Assembly (NCBI GenBank): GCA_017934745.1
Contig: JAGBIY010000009.1
Location: 1 to 64,000 of the forward strand
Direction of reading: 5' to 3'
Length of the DNA: 64,000 bases
From: Treponema sp.
Lineage (GTDB): Bacteria > Spirochaetota > Spirochaetia > Treponematales > Treponemataceae
The position numbers and the translations under genes are program-made. Position 1 is the stretch's first letter; each line of letters begins with the position of its first letter. Shown here piece after piece: positions 43,972 to 51,641 of this stretch. Below the pieces are notes generated by a model. That model saw only the letters and a list, made by a program, of their open reading frames with translations, ran no database searches and had not been told where the DNA came from.

Positions 43972-44775
43972 TCATCCCAACACCGACTCGAACTCTTTGA
44001 AATTTTCCTCTTCGCGAGGAACGCAGAAGACTGCAAATTCTATTGACCTGAATGCGTGCGAGAATTCTGGAAACACTTTCTTGTACGCTCTCGCCACGAC
44101 AGACGGCGGATTCCTGAACGCTCCGCAGCCGAACGCGCCGAGAACAACAGCCTCGGCTCCGTTTTGGGCCGCTATCGAGAGAATCTGCCTCGCCCTCGAC
44201 ACATGCAGCTTGAAGAGATTCTCGTCGCTTATGTCCTTGCACTCCCAGCCGAGGCACGGAGCCGCGCATGTAATCACGTCCACGGAAAACCATTCATCCT
44301 CAGGCCGCATTTTCGGCTTGTATTCGTCCGTCTTGAACACTACGACCCCCGGCGTGAAAATCGCGTCGTCGTTTGCGTATGTGTCGTCCAGCCTGAAGTG
44401 CGGGTCATAGAACACCTTGTGCATCTCAGGAACGTTGATTGCGGCAAAAAGCGTGGACGTCCTGCAGAGCGACTCCTCCTGCGCGCCAGAGCCTCTGAAA
44501 ACTCCGCCGCCCGTGTGGATTGCGTTGGCGAAATTCAGGACGCATGTCTTCATGCCCTTTTTCGCATAAGGTTCGGCCGCCTCGAACGAGCGTTTTTTTG
44601 ACACGACGACTTCCGCTTCTTCCTCGAACCTGTCTTTGTCGAAGTCGAACGAGCTTCCTTCTTTGTAGAAGACCTGCTTCTCTATGGAAGAAGAGCAAGC
44701 GGATACAAGAACCGGGTTCGTCATGTACCGCATTCTTGTATCGGTGAAAATTTCAACCAAATCGGGATTCGCCAT
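43972..44775 (-). CDS. bacterial poly(ADP-ribose) glycohydrolase-type macrodomain protein (TIGR02452 family)
   Basis: A 267-residue PARG-like protein. The N-terminal cap is followed by the macrodomain with VLNFANAIHTGGGVFRGSGA and QEESLCRTSTL, the GGG...QEE catalytic signature of PARG enzymes, and LGAFGCGAFRNPP near the C-terminus for the phosphate loop. It would hydrolyse poly- or terminal ADP-ribose. GGAGG is close to the ATG at 44775 and a conserved A/T-rich element lies just upstream (44789-44827). Confidence 0.88.
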   Translation of the reverse strand: MANPDLVEIFTDTRMRYMTNPVLVSACSSSIEKQVFYKEGSSFDFDKDRFEEEAEVVVSKKRSFEAAEPYAKKGMKTCVLNFANAIHTGGGVFRGSGAQEESLCRTSTLFAAINVPEMHKVFYDPHFRLDDTYANDDAIFTPGVVVFKTDEYKPKMRPEDEWFSVDVITCAAPCLGWECKDISDENLFKLHVSRARQILSIAAQNGAEAVVLGAFGCGAFRNPPSVVARAYKKVFPEFSHAFRSIEFAVFCVPREEENFKEFESVLG

Positions 44776-44788
44776 TGTGGACCTCCAA

Positions 44789-44827
44789 AATATTATTTAT
44801 TAGAAAATATCAATATGATAATAACAT
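44789..44827 (-). promoter_or_regulatory. 39-bp element shared with the ankyrin gene promoter (copy 1)
   Basis: This A/T-rich 39-mer lies 13 bp before the PARG start. It matches 32 of 39 positions in 62688-62726, which lies 15 bp before the ankyrin gene start in the same orientation. Blocks aatattatttat, aaatatca and ataataaca are identical. The position directly upstream of the ribosome binding site points to a promoter or operator. Confidence 0.6.
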
Positions 44828-44842
44828 AACAAATGACAATCG

Positions 44843-45108
44843 TCAAGGGAAAAGTTTGCGTGGCAAGCACACTGATTTCCTAGACTGCAACTTCCTCTTT
44901 TTGCCGTCAGGAGATTCAAATTTGAAGTCGTGAGTGACACTCACAAGTTGGATATTTTCCGCGCCAAGCCTTTTTTTGAGCCATCTCCAGTAGTTGCTCG
45001 CTTTTACACAATCAGCTTCATTGTTGATTGCGCGGATAATGACGATTGCACCAAACAATCATTTAGAGTTTTCTTCGTCCCAAGTTGCGTGCTTATTATT
45101 AACGCTCT
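44843..45108 (-). pseudogene. remnant of a BRO/DinD-like phage-associated protein gene
   Basis: Reading on from the KAP gene stop, the frame encodes NKHATWDEENSK, a TGA, then LFGAIVIIRAINNE, KASNYWRWLKKRL and SPDGKKRKLQ. This matches the N-terminal pattern of DinD/BRO-type proteins (W-D-x-E-x-x-K-W-Y-F, YWxxLKxRL, DGKxRxTD). The TGA falls where the family has Trp, and homology ends after KRKLQ. No start codon or ribosome binding site is left. It marks the left edge of the AT-rich island. Confidence 0.6.
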
Positions 45109-45109
45109 T

Positions 45110-46528
45110 CTATTTTGCAACTAATATATCCATAATTTCATCATATTTTTTTAGGAAAACTTTATCTCCTTCAATCCAGTCCCATAAAGCATTTTGAAGA
45201 GGATCATAAGATCTTGCTTCCTGCCGATAGAAGAAAGCCATTAGATATGTTGTTGTATCTGTAATCTCAAAAGCAAGTTTTTTATGATTAGGTGTATCAC
45301 TGTATCCAACAGACGTTGATAGTAAATCGCCTAAATTATCATTTAGCAGTTTATTTTCTGTTTTTTCTGGATTCCTTGTTCCGTTAGTCCATCTATAAAA
45401 ATTTAATTGGTATCTATCGTCATGAATTTCGAGTTTACACGTCGCTGTTCGAAAAATATACCTACAGATACAAGAAATAATTTCATAAATCAAAATAGCA
45501 TATGTTATTTGTTCTTTTTCAAATTCAACAACGCTCTGAAGTGCTATTTTATGACATAGCAAAACTTGCTTAAAAATCTTTTCCTGTAAACGCCTTTCAA
45601 CTCCATTCATTAATTTTGATATGAAATTAGCCAAATAGTTTTCATCTAGTTTTATTAGTTCTTGTCCTGAATTGTTTGTTTTAATGTAAGGGGTAAAGTT
45701 GTTTTCTAAACCATTAAGAATATCTAATTTATTTTCAAGTTTTCCATTTGGCAAAGGAATTACAACATCAACGAATTTCTGTAGATATTTATCAGCAAAA
45801 AGTTCCTGCCATGCATTTATGTTTTCTTTCTCTGAAAATGTTTTCCCAAAAACCTTACATATGCTTTCTGCCAAATTTTTTTTGTTGATTGCTAAAATCT
45901 GAATCACTGGAATTTCATTGCAAATATGATGAAGTCTTTCCAGTACTTTTATTGCATATTCGGGTAAGCAGCGGTCTAATTCGTCAATAATAATTAAAAT
46001 ATGAAGTTCTTTAGAAAGTTTTGTAATAACATCTTTTATCTGTTTCAAAGCACTTTCCAAAGGCAGCATATTATTAAAATCTGATTTAGTTAGTTTTATA
46101 TTACCAATCGCTTTTCCTGAATCTTTTACAGCTTCAACAATGTCATTTGGATTTATTTTCCATTTATTCTCAATAATTGTTCCTGCAACTTTTGTTAAAG
46201 CTGTTATAGATGATGTCACAACCTTCTTTGCTGAATCTTTTTCTTTTACATTAGTTTTATGCTTTTTAAGACATTCAATCATCACAGAAAGAATTGCTAC
46301 CAGCGGCTCTTCATAAAAATCATTTTCCCAGACATTGTAATGAAAGATTAAATATTTATGCTCTGAATCTTCTAAAAGCTGATTTTCAAGTTCCGTAAGA
46401 ATCCAAGTCTTGCCACAACCCCATTCACCGTCAATCGCAAATGAATAACCAGACGGATTACCGCACTGATTTGCGATTATTGATTTGAGAAGGTCGAGAT
46501 ATGGCTGGCGGGAAAGGTAATCTTTCAT
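45110..46528 (-). CDS. KAP-family P-loop NTPase (third, divergent copy)
   Basis: A 472-residue KAP NTPase (family named from Kidins220/ARMS and PifA): Walker A GEWGCGKTW near residues 34-42, FHYNVWENDF, Walker B ILIIIDELDRCLPEYAIKVL, and ILAINKKNLAESI (sensor-like). No clear membrane helices. PifA of the F plasmid, a KAP protein, excludes phage T7, which supports a defence role here as an inference. Its start overlaps the HNH gene by 4 bp (ATGA), so the two are translationally coupled. Confidence 0.85.
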   Translation of the reverse strand: MKDYLSRQPYLDLLKSIIANQCGNPSGYSFAIDGEWGCGKTWILTELENQLLEDSEHKYLIFHYNVWENDFYEEPLVAILSVMIECLKKHKTNVKEKDSAKKVVTSSITALTKVAGTIIENKWKINPNDIVEAVKDSGKAIGNIKLTKSDFNNMLPLESALKQIKDVITKLSKELHILIIIDELDRCLPEYAIKVLERLHHICNEIPVIQILAINKKNLAESICKVFGKTFSEKENINAWQELFADKYLQKFVDVVIPLPNGKLENKLDILNGLENNFTPYIKTNNSGQELIKLDENYLANFISKLMNGVERRLQEKIFKQVLLCHKIALQSVVEFEKEQITYAILIYEIISCICRYIFRTATCKLEIHDDRYQLNFYRWTNGTRNPEKTENKLLNDNLGDLLSTSVGYSDTPNHKKLAFEITDTTTYLMAFFYRQEARSYDPLQNALWDWIEGDKVFLKKYDEIMDILVAK

Positions 46529-47463
46529 AATAATTCAAGTCCATTTTGTTGCGAAAATCTATATTTATTACATTTTTTATTTTTATAGTCATTTGTAATA
46601 GCATAAACACAATATTTGCCAATGTAGTTAATTTCAAACATTTTAATGCCTAAAAAAATCGTTTCAAATAACGATATGAAACAATATAACCCTGATTGTT
46701 CTAAGAAAATATAATAAATTAAATGTTTATTCTTAGTATCAATTTGAAGTACTCTTAAGGTATCGAAGATTTCAATATTCTCAAAACCACATCCAATATT
46801 TGCATACTTTATAACTTTATCATATTGAGCATTTTTTAAAATACTTGCTATTTCTTTAGCATCTGCGTCTTTTTCATAATCAGGACATAAATCACATAAA
46901 GATTCATATGCAATTTTCAGTAGACCAATTTTAAACTTTTCTAAATCAACTGAAAGACTCCCTTGAACCTCTATGCCTTTTTGAGAATGACATTTAGGTT
47001 CAGAGATATTAAGATGAAGCCCTTTTTTTTCCAGTTTTACTCTTTTTTTATTTATAATTTCATCCAGTTTGTTTCTTTCCGAATCATCTACCGTTATTGA
47101 AAATGTTCCTGTTCCATCGTCTTTGAGATTGCTTTTTTCGCTTGTTATAAATTTTAGTTTTAAATTCTGCTCTTCATCATAATAAAATTTCATTTTTGTA
47201 TTTTCATCAGTCTTTGGATGTACTATTTGTTCACACAAAAAAGAAGGCAATTTACCGGTTTTTCCTGTCAAGTTATTGTTCTCACGGCAAATTTTCATCA
47301 AAATATGATCCACTAGTTTTATATCTACTGCAGTACCTATTTTTGAATTACAAGATTTACATACATTATAAATATGATATGTTCCACCCAAAGCTTCAGG
47401 AATTACATGTTCATCAGATGAATCTACATTATCAAAATGACAAATAATACAATGTGTTTTCAT
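46525..47463 (-). CDS. HNH-type endonuclease domain protein
   Basis: A 312-residue protein with an N-terminal treble-clef HNH: C-I-I-C (residues 5-8), EHVIPEALGG and VCKSCNSKIG. This is the HNH_5-like arrangement with two CxxC zinc knuckles around the E-H-V-I-P core. The remaining 250 residues are of unknown fold with a second Cys pair (LCDLC). It sits between two KAP NTPases, 1 bp after one and overlapping the other, so a KAP-HNH-KAP effector module is likely. Confidence 0.75.
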   Translation of the reverse strand: MKTHCIICHFDNVDSSDEHVIPEALGGTYHIYNVCKSCNSKIGTAVDIKLVDHILMKICRENNNLTGKTGKLPSFLCEQIVHPKTDENTKMKFYYDEEQNLKLKFITSEKSNLKDDGTGTFSITVDDSERNKLDEIINKKRVKLEKKGLHLNISEPKCHSQKGIEVQGSLSVDLEKFKIGLLKIAYESLCDLCPDYEKDADAKEIASILKNAQYDKVIKYANIGCGFENIEIFDTLRVLQIDTKNKHLIYYIFLEQSGLYCFISLFETIFLGIKMFEINYIGKYCVYAITNDYKNKKCNKYRFSQQNGLELL

Positions 47464-47464
47464 T

Positions 47465-48871
47465 CTAACTCCGCTGGATTTCTTTTGAATTATTAAACTC
47501 AGAAATCAAAGAAAAACTTTCATGAAACATTTTCAGAATTGTTGGATGAAATTCGATTAGATTCATATTATTCCCAAATTTTGATATATCCCATCGAATA
47601 TTAGGATTATATATCTTGTTGTATAAAGCAATAATTACATTCTCAATACTTTTTTCTCCATTTTCTTTAAATATAGGCATTTCAGAAATATTTAAAAGGG
47701 ACAAGTATGGATATTCCCCATCTTTTAGTAAATCGATAATAGGTTTTGGATTTTTTCCAGATATAAACATATTTAATGCATGTAAATCAGTTAATTGCAA
47801 AGCTACCAGTAAGGGAAGTACAGCTCCTTCAAAGAATCTTGTTCCTTTGCTACAAGAATCTGAATATAAAACTCTATTTAAAGCGATATCTGATGGTTTT
47901 GCCAATTCATATATTTTTACGAACTTACAAATCCCCCTCATTGAAAGCTGATATTGTTTAATTATTTTTTTGAAAATATCAAGATTTATAATCCCTTCCC
48001 AGCATCCGAGATATGATAAATATGAATTGATGTCTATTTCTGGTAATGAAAGTCTTAAATCAAAGAATTTGTCAAAGTACCTGTCGGCATCAAAATCTGA
48101 GCCGTACATTTTTTTTATTGTATTTCCTAATTCTAGTATATTTGTAGAAAAAACAAATGTTATTTTTTGATTAGTAAAATAATGTTTAATGCGTTCTAGA
48201 AGTTTTACCGCATATGTTGGTTTACATCTGTCTAATTCATCAATAAAAACAATAAGTCTGTCACCATGTTCTGGAAGTAATGAGTCAAACATTTCTGAAA
48301 TTGTTTGTTCTAGAGTTTTTGTTTTTTCTATATCTTCTAGTTTATTAGTAAAATGACAGTCATCATATATTCGGTTTACATCAATATTTGTTATTCTAGA
48401 AACAATTGTTTTTAAAGCTGATGAAACAATTTCCTGAGTCTTTGGGGCATCTTTAAATACATATTCACACGAAAAGTCTTTAGCGATTTTATAAGCTAAA
48501 GAAATCAGTGGGTCTGTATCACTATCATTTTCCCATGCATCATAATAAACACACACATGAGGTTTTATTGATTTAACAGGAGTTGCTTTATCACACAGTC
48601 GAGTGAATACATCCTTAACAGCCTCCTCTTGTTGGTGTGTAAAATTACTTGATTTCTTGAATGTGTTTAATGAATCAAGGACCATTTTTACCTGCTTAAC
48701 AAAGATTGTTTTTCCAGTTCCCCATGAGCCATCTAAAGAAATTGAACAAGATGATTCAATTTTGTTTATAAGAGAAATGAATTTAAAAACTTTGGGATTG
48801 CGACAAATTTTGTCTTTAAAAAAAGTTTGATAAACATTTTCATTAGTGGGTTCTAAATCATAAAAATCCAT
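47465..48871 (-). CDS. KAP-family P-loop NTPase (paralogue of 50238-51638)
   Basis: A 468-residue protein: Walker A DGSWGTGKT near residues 47-55, YYDAWENDSDTDPLISLAYK, Walker B LIVFIDELDRCKPTYAVKLL, FVFSTNILELGNTIKKMYG. Its first 290 residues are very similar to the KAP protein at 50238-51638; the C-terminal thirds diverge (RYFDKFFDLRLSLPE onward), which suggests that target-facing parts differ. The ATG follows a remnant hsdS tail by one base and uses gaggtg of that tail as ribosome binding site. Confidence 0.85.
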   Translation of the reverse strand: MDFYDLEPTNENVYQTFFKDKICRNPKVFKFISLINKIESSCSISLDGSWGTGKTIFVKQVKMVLDSLNTFKKSSNFTHQQEEAVKDVFTRLCDKATPVKSIKPHVCVYYDAWENDSDTDPLISLAYKIAKDFSCEYVFKDAPKTQEIVSSALKTIVSRITNIDVNRIYDDCHFTNKLEDIEKTKTLEQTISEMFDSLLPEHGDRLIVFIDELDRCKPTYAVKLLERIKHYFTNQKITFVFSTNILELGNTIKKMYGSDFDADRYFDKFFDLRLSLPEIDINSYLSYLGCWEGIINLDIFKKIIKQYQLSMRGICKFVKIYELAKPSDIALNRVLYSDSCSKGTRFFEGAVLPLLVALQLTDLHALNMFISGKNPKPIIDLLKDGEYPYLSLLNISEMPIFKENGEKSIENVIIALYNKIYNPNIRWDISKFGNNMNLIEFHPTILKMFHESFSLISEFNNSKEIQRS

Positions 48872-48872
48872 A

Positions 48873-48953
48873 TTATTTCACCTCAACTTGTCCATTCATC
48901 AAGAGCGGCAAAAGTCGGTCCCGCAAAGACAATAATTTCTGGCTTTTTAGTTT
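48873..48953 (-). repeat. hsdS 3'-end copy (tail D)
   Basis: Encodes KLKSQKLLSLRDRLL then PLLMNGQVEVK and TAA, the conserved C-terminus of HsdS, with no hsdS body upstream. It overlaps the last bases of the 64-residue gene and directly precedes the KAP gene at 48871. Confidence 0.85.
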
Positions 48954-49141
48954 GCTGGAGCATATTCTTTTCTTCCGTCTGCATATTCCAAAAAAGCCTG
49001 TTTTTTTTCTATGTCGTAGCCCGCCGTGGGCGTTCCCTTTATTCGCTTTATTTCATTTTCTATACGGACAGCTTCCACAAAGCGCCTCGTAAGGTCTTCG
49101 TCAGCAACGCCACAAGTTGAATCAAGTTCGTTTTCGTTCAT
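48947..49141 (-). CDS. 64-residue hypothetical protein between hsdS tails
   Basis: A small acidic protein (NENELDSTCGVADEDLTRRF, VEAVRIENEIKRIKG, YDIEKKQAFLEYADGRKEYA). GGGAG seven bases before the ATG at 49141 supports translation. The final YDxxxKxxxLEYxDGRxEY looks like small partner proteins found beside toxin-like genes, but I cannot name the family. It is its own cassette, bounded by hsdS tails on both sides. Confidence 0.6.
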   Translation of the reverse strand: MNENELDSTCGVADEDLTRRFVEAVRIENEIKRIKGTPTAGYDIEKKQAFLEYADGRKEYAPAN

Positions 49142-49191
49142 TCGCTATCTCCCAATTCGCAATTATAGCACATTCTGCCGGAAGAATTATT

Positions 49192-49272
49192 CTATTTCAC
49201 CTCCACCTGTCCATTCATCAAGAGCGGCAAAAGCCCGTTGCGCATGGCGGTGTGCTTTTCTTGACTTTTAAG
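49192..49272 (-). repeat. hsdS 3'-end copy (tail C)
   Basis: Encodes LKSQEKHTAMRNGLLP then LLMNGQVEVK and TAG. Closely related to tail D but with substitutions (RNG for RDR). It lies between the DUF3800 gene and the 64-residue gene. Confidence 0.85.
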
Positions 49273-49349
49273 AAAAACCGTCTATACTAATATCAGATCC
49301 TAATAAGGTGAAAGTGGGCTTCATGCCATGCGTTCGAAAGAACCTAGCC

Positions 49350-50135
49350 TTACACTGGGTCTATTTTTTTTGCTTCAAGCGGATTTTTTTGCGAATAATA
49401 GTTTTTGGGATATTTTTCAGTGTCAAAAATATCATGTACGAGATTGATTTTATCTTTCAAAAAGTTGTAATGACCGAATTCACCTTTTTCATAAGCCCTC
49501 TGAATTGTCCACAGCACATAGTCCGCAGCCCACAGAAGTGGCTCTTCGCTGTTTTTCTGAATGATTATTCGTATCTGACTGCTGTTTTCTTTATGCCATT
49601 TAGTCTTGAATGTCTCTATAGCATTACCGATTGCTTCCTGCATATTATCTTTACGAACAACACTTCCCATTGTGGAAAAATAACAATCGATTTCTGAATA
49701 GAGATGAAGCCTGTTTTCCAACAATTTTGAAACAAGATATTTATACAGACGGTCTTCTTTCAGTTCAAATCTATTTCTAAATGTGTTTTCTTTTTTCCTT
49801 GCGACGATGCAATAAAAACTAAAATCCAGCTCCCTCAATAATTTGTAAACCTTCATTCTGACTTCAGCGCAATCCATGCAGGCATGAAACATTCTGCTTG
49901 TAGATTTTGAAACAGACGGAATCATAGCCAGATAGTCGTCAGAAACAATCTCTTTTTGAAGATTCAGCAATGCTTCGCGAATAACTTTTGGATTTTTTGT
50001 TTCAAGATAACCGACCATAAAGACTTTGCTCGATTTTCCTTCCGCGACAAGATTCACGCCCTTCCTACCCAATATCTGCGGGTCGCCTGCCTCGTCAAAA
50101 TAATAATACGCCTTTATGTTTTCAGTTTCTTTCAT
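49350..50135 (-). CDS. DUF3800-family protein
   Basis: A 261-residue protein with the DUF3800 N-terminal acidic motif YYYFDEAGDP (D-E-x-G-D) and the C-terminal ADYVLWTIQRAYEKGE with FLKDKI. The family is predicted to have an RNase H-like fold and is frequent in mobile and defence loci; its activity is not established. GGAGGCGG lies just before the ATG at 50135. It is a separate cassette between hsdS tails B and C. Confidence 0.78.
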   Translation of the reverse strand: MKETENIKAYYYFDEAGDPQILGRKGVNLVAEGKSSKVFMVGYLETKNPKVIREALLNLQKEIVSDDYLAMIPSVSKSTSRMFHACMDCAEVRMKVYKLLRELDFSFYCIVARKKENTFRNRFELKEDRLYKYLVSKLLENRLHLYSEIDCYFSTMGSVVRKDNMQEAIGNAIETFKTKWHKENSSQIRIIIQKNSEEPLLWAADYVLWTIQRAYEKGEFGHYNFLKDKINLVHDIFDTEKYPKNYYSQKNPLEAKKIDPV

Positions 50136-50172
50136 ATCCGCCTCCAGACATTATCATAGTAAAAAAATGACT

Positions 50173-50229
50173 TTACTTCACCTCAACCTGTCCATTCATC
50201 AACAGCGGCAAAAGTCTGTCACGCAACAT
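50173..50229 (-). repeat. hsdS 3'-end copy (tail B)
   Basis: Eighteen codons, MLRDRLLPLLMNGQVEVK and TAA, located 8 bp after the KAP gene stop at 50238. Nucleotide identity with the hsdS end at 51642 is near complete over the shared part. Confidence 0.85.
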
Positions 50230-50237
50230 TTTCGCTC

Positions 50238-51638
50238 TTATTCAGTTTCAAAAGGTTTATTAAATTCTGAAATGAGAGAAAAACTTTCAATTGTGATTTT
50301 CACAATCTGAGAGTTAAATTCTATAACATTAAAATTATTGCCGTACAAAACTGGGTCACAATGGAAATTCTGGTTGAAAATTTTGTCATATAGCAAAGAA
50401 AGAACTTCCTTTCGGCAACCTTCTCTTTTAGACTCATATATTGGCATTGCTGAAATATTAAGGATATCTAAAAATGGCGAATGTATATTATCAATTAAAT
50501 CTACAAATGGTTTGGGATTTTTTCCATTTATGAATGAATTTAACTCTTTTGAATTCGTCATGTGCAAGACAATAAGCAATGGCAGTATATAACATTGCAA
50601 AATATTAAAACTGTATTTTAAGTTTCCTGAATATGTTAAGTTCGTCAAAGCCCTATCACTGATTTTTGTTAATTCATAATTTTTTATGAACCGACAAATC
50701 TCTCTCATAGAAAAAGAATATTTCTTGAATATGTTGACTAAAATGTTTGTTTTAGGTTCATGAGGCCAATAACCAAGATTATTCAAATATTGTTCTATAT
50801 CAACAGGTGGTAATGAAAGTCTCAAATCAAAGAATTTATCAAAGTATCTGTCTGAATCAAAATCTGAGCCATACATTTTTTTGATAGTATTTCCCAATTC
50901 CAAAATATTGGTTGAGAATACAAATGTTATTTTTGGATTTGAAAAATAATGCTTTATTCTTTCAAGAAGTTTTACAGCAAATGTAGGTTTACATCTGTCC
51001 AATTCATCTATAAAAACAATAAGTCTGTCGCCATGTTCTGGAAGCAATGAATCAAACATTTCTGAAATTGTTTGTTCCAAGCTTTTTGTTTTTTCTATTT
51101 CTTCCAATTTATTGTTAAAATGACAATCATCATATATTCGGTTTACATCAATATTTGTTATTCCAGAAACTATTGTTTTTAAAGCTGAAGAAACGACTTC
51201 TTGAACTTTCGGTGCATCCTCAAAAACATATTCACACGAAAAATCTTTAGCAATTTTATAAGCTAAAGAAATTAGAGGATCTGTATCGCTGTCATTTTCC
51301 CATGCATCGTAATAAACACAGACATGAGGTTTTATAGTTCCAACAGGAGTGGCTTTGTCTGTTAATCTGATAAATACATTTTTGACAGCCTCTTCTTGAT
51401 CTTTAGAATAGTCGCTTTTCACCTTAAATTCATTCAAGGCATCAAGAAGCATTTTTACCTGCTTTACAAATATTGTTTTTCCGCTTCCCCATGAGCCATC
51501 TAAAGAAATAGAACAGGATGATTCAATTTTGTTTATAAGAGCAATAAACTTAAAAACCTTTGGATTACGACCGATTTTGTCTTCCAAAAAAGTTTGATAT
51601 ACATTTTCATTTGTTGGTACTAAATCATAGAATTTCAT
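50238..51638 (-). CDS. KAP-family P-loop NTPase immediately downstream of hsdS
   Basis: A 466-residue protein with Walker A DGSWGSGKT, YYDAWENDSDTDP, Walker B LIVFIDELDRCKPTFAVKLL and FVFSTNILELGNT. It is a close paralogue of 47465-48871. The ATG at 51638 lies three bases after the hsdS stop, and the codons for VEV of HsdS (gtggaggtg) provide its ribosome binding site. Expression is thus tied to hsdS. The C-terminal third differs from the paralogue. Confidence 0.85.
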   Translation of the reverse strand: MKFYDLVPTNENVYQTFLEDKIGRNPKVFKFIALINKIESSCSISLDGSWGSGKTIFVKQVKMLLDALNEFKVKSDYSKDQEEAVKNVFIRLTDKATPVGTIKPHVCVYYDAWENDSDTDPLISLAYKIAKDFSCEYVFEDAPKVQEVVSSALKTIVSGITNIDVNRIYDDCHFNNKLEEIEKTKSLEQTISEMFDSLLPEHGDRLIVFIDELDRCKPTFAVKLLERIKHYFSNPKITFVFSTNILELGNTIKKMYGSDFDSDRYFDKFFDLRLSLPPVDIEQYLNNLGYWPHEPKTNILVNIFKKYSFSMREICRFIKNYELTKISDRALTNLTYSGNLKYSFNILQCYILPLLIVLHMTNSKELNSFINGKNPKPFVDLIDNIHSPFLDILNISAMPIYESKREGCRKEVLSLLYDKIFNQNFHCDPVLYGNNFNVIEFNSQIVKITIESFSLISEFNKPFETE

Positions 51639-51641
51639 CAA

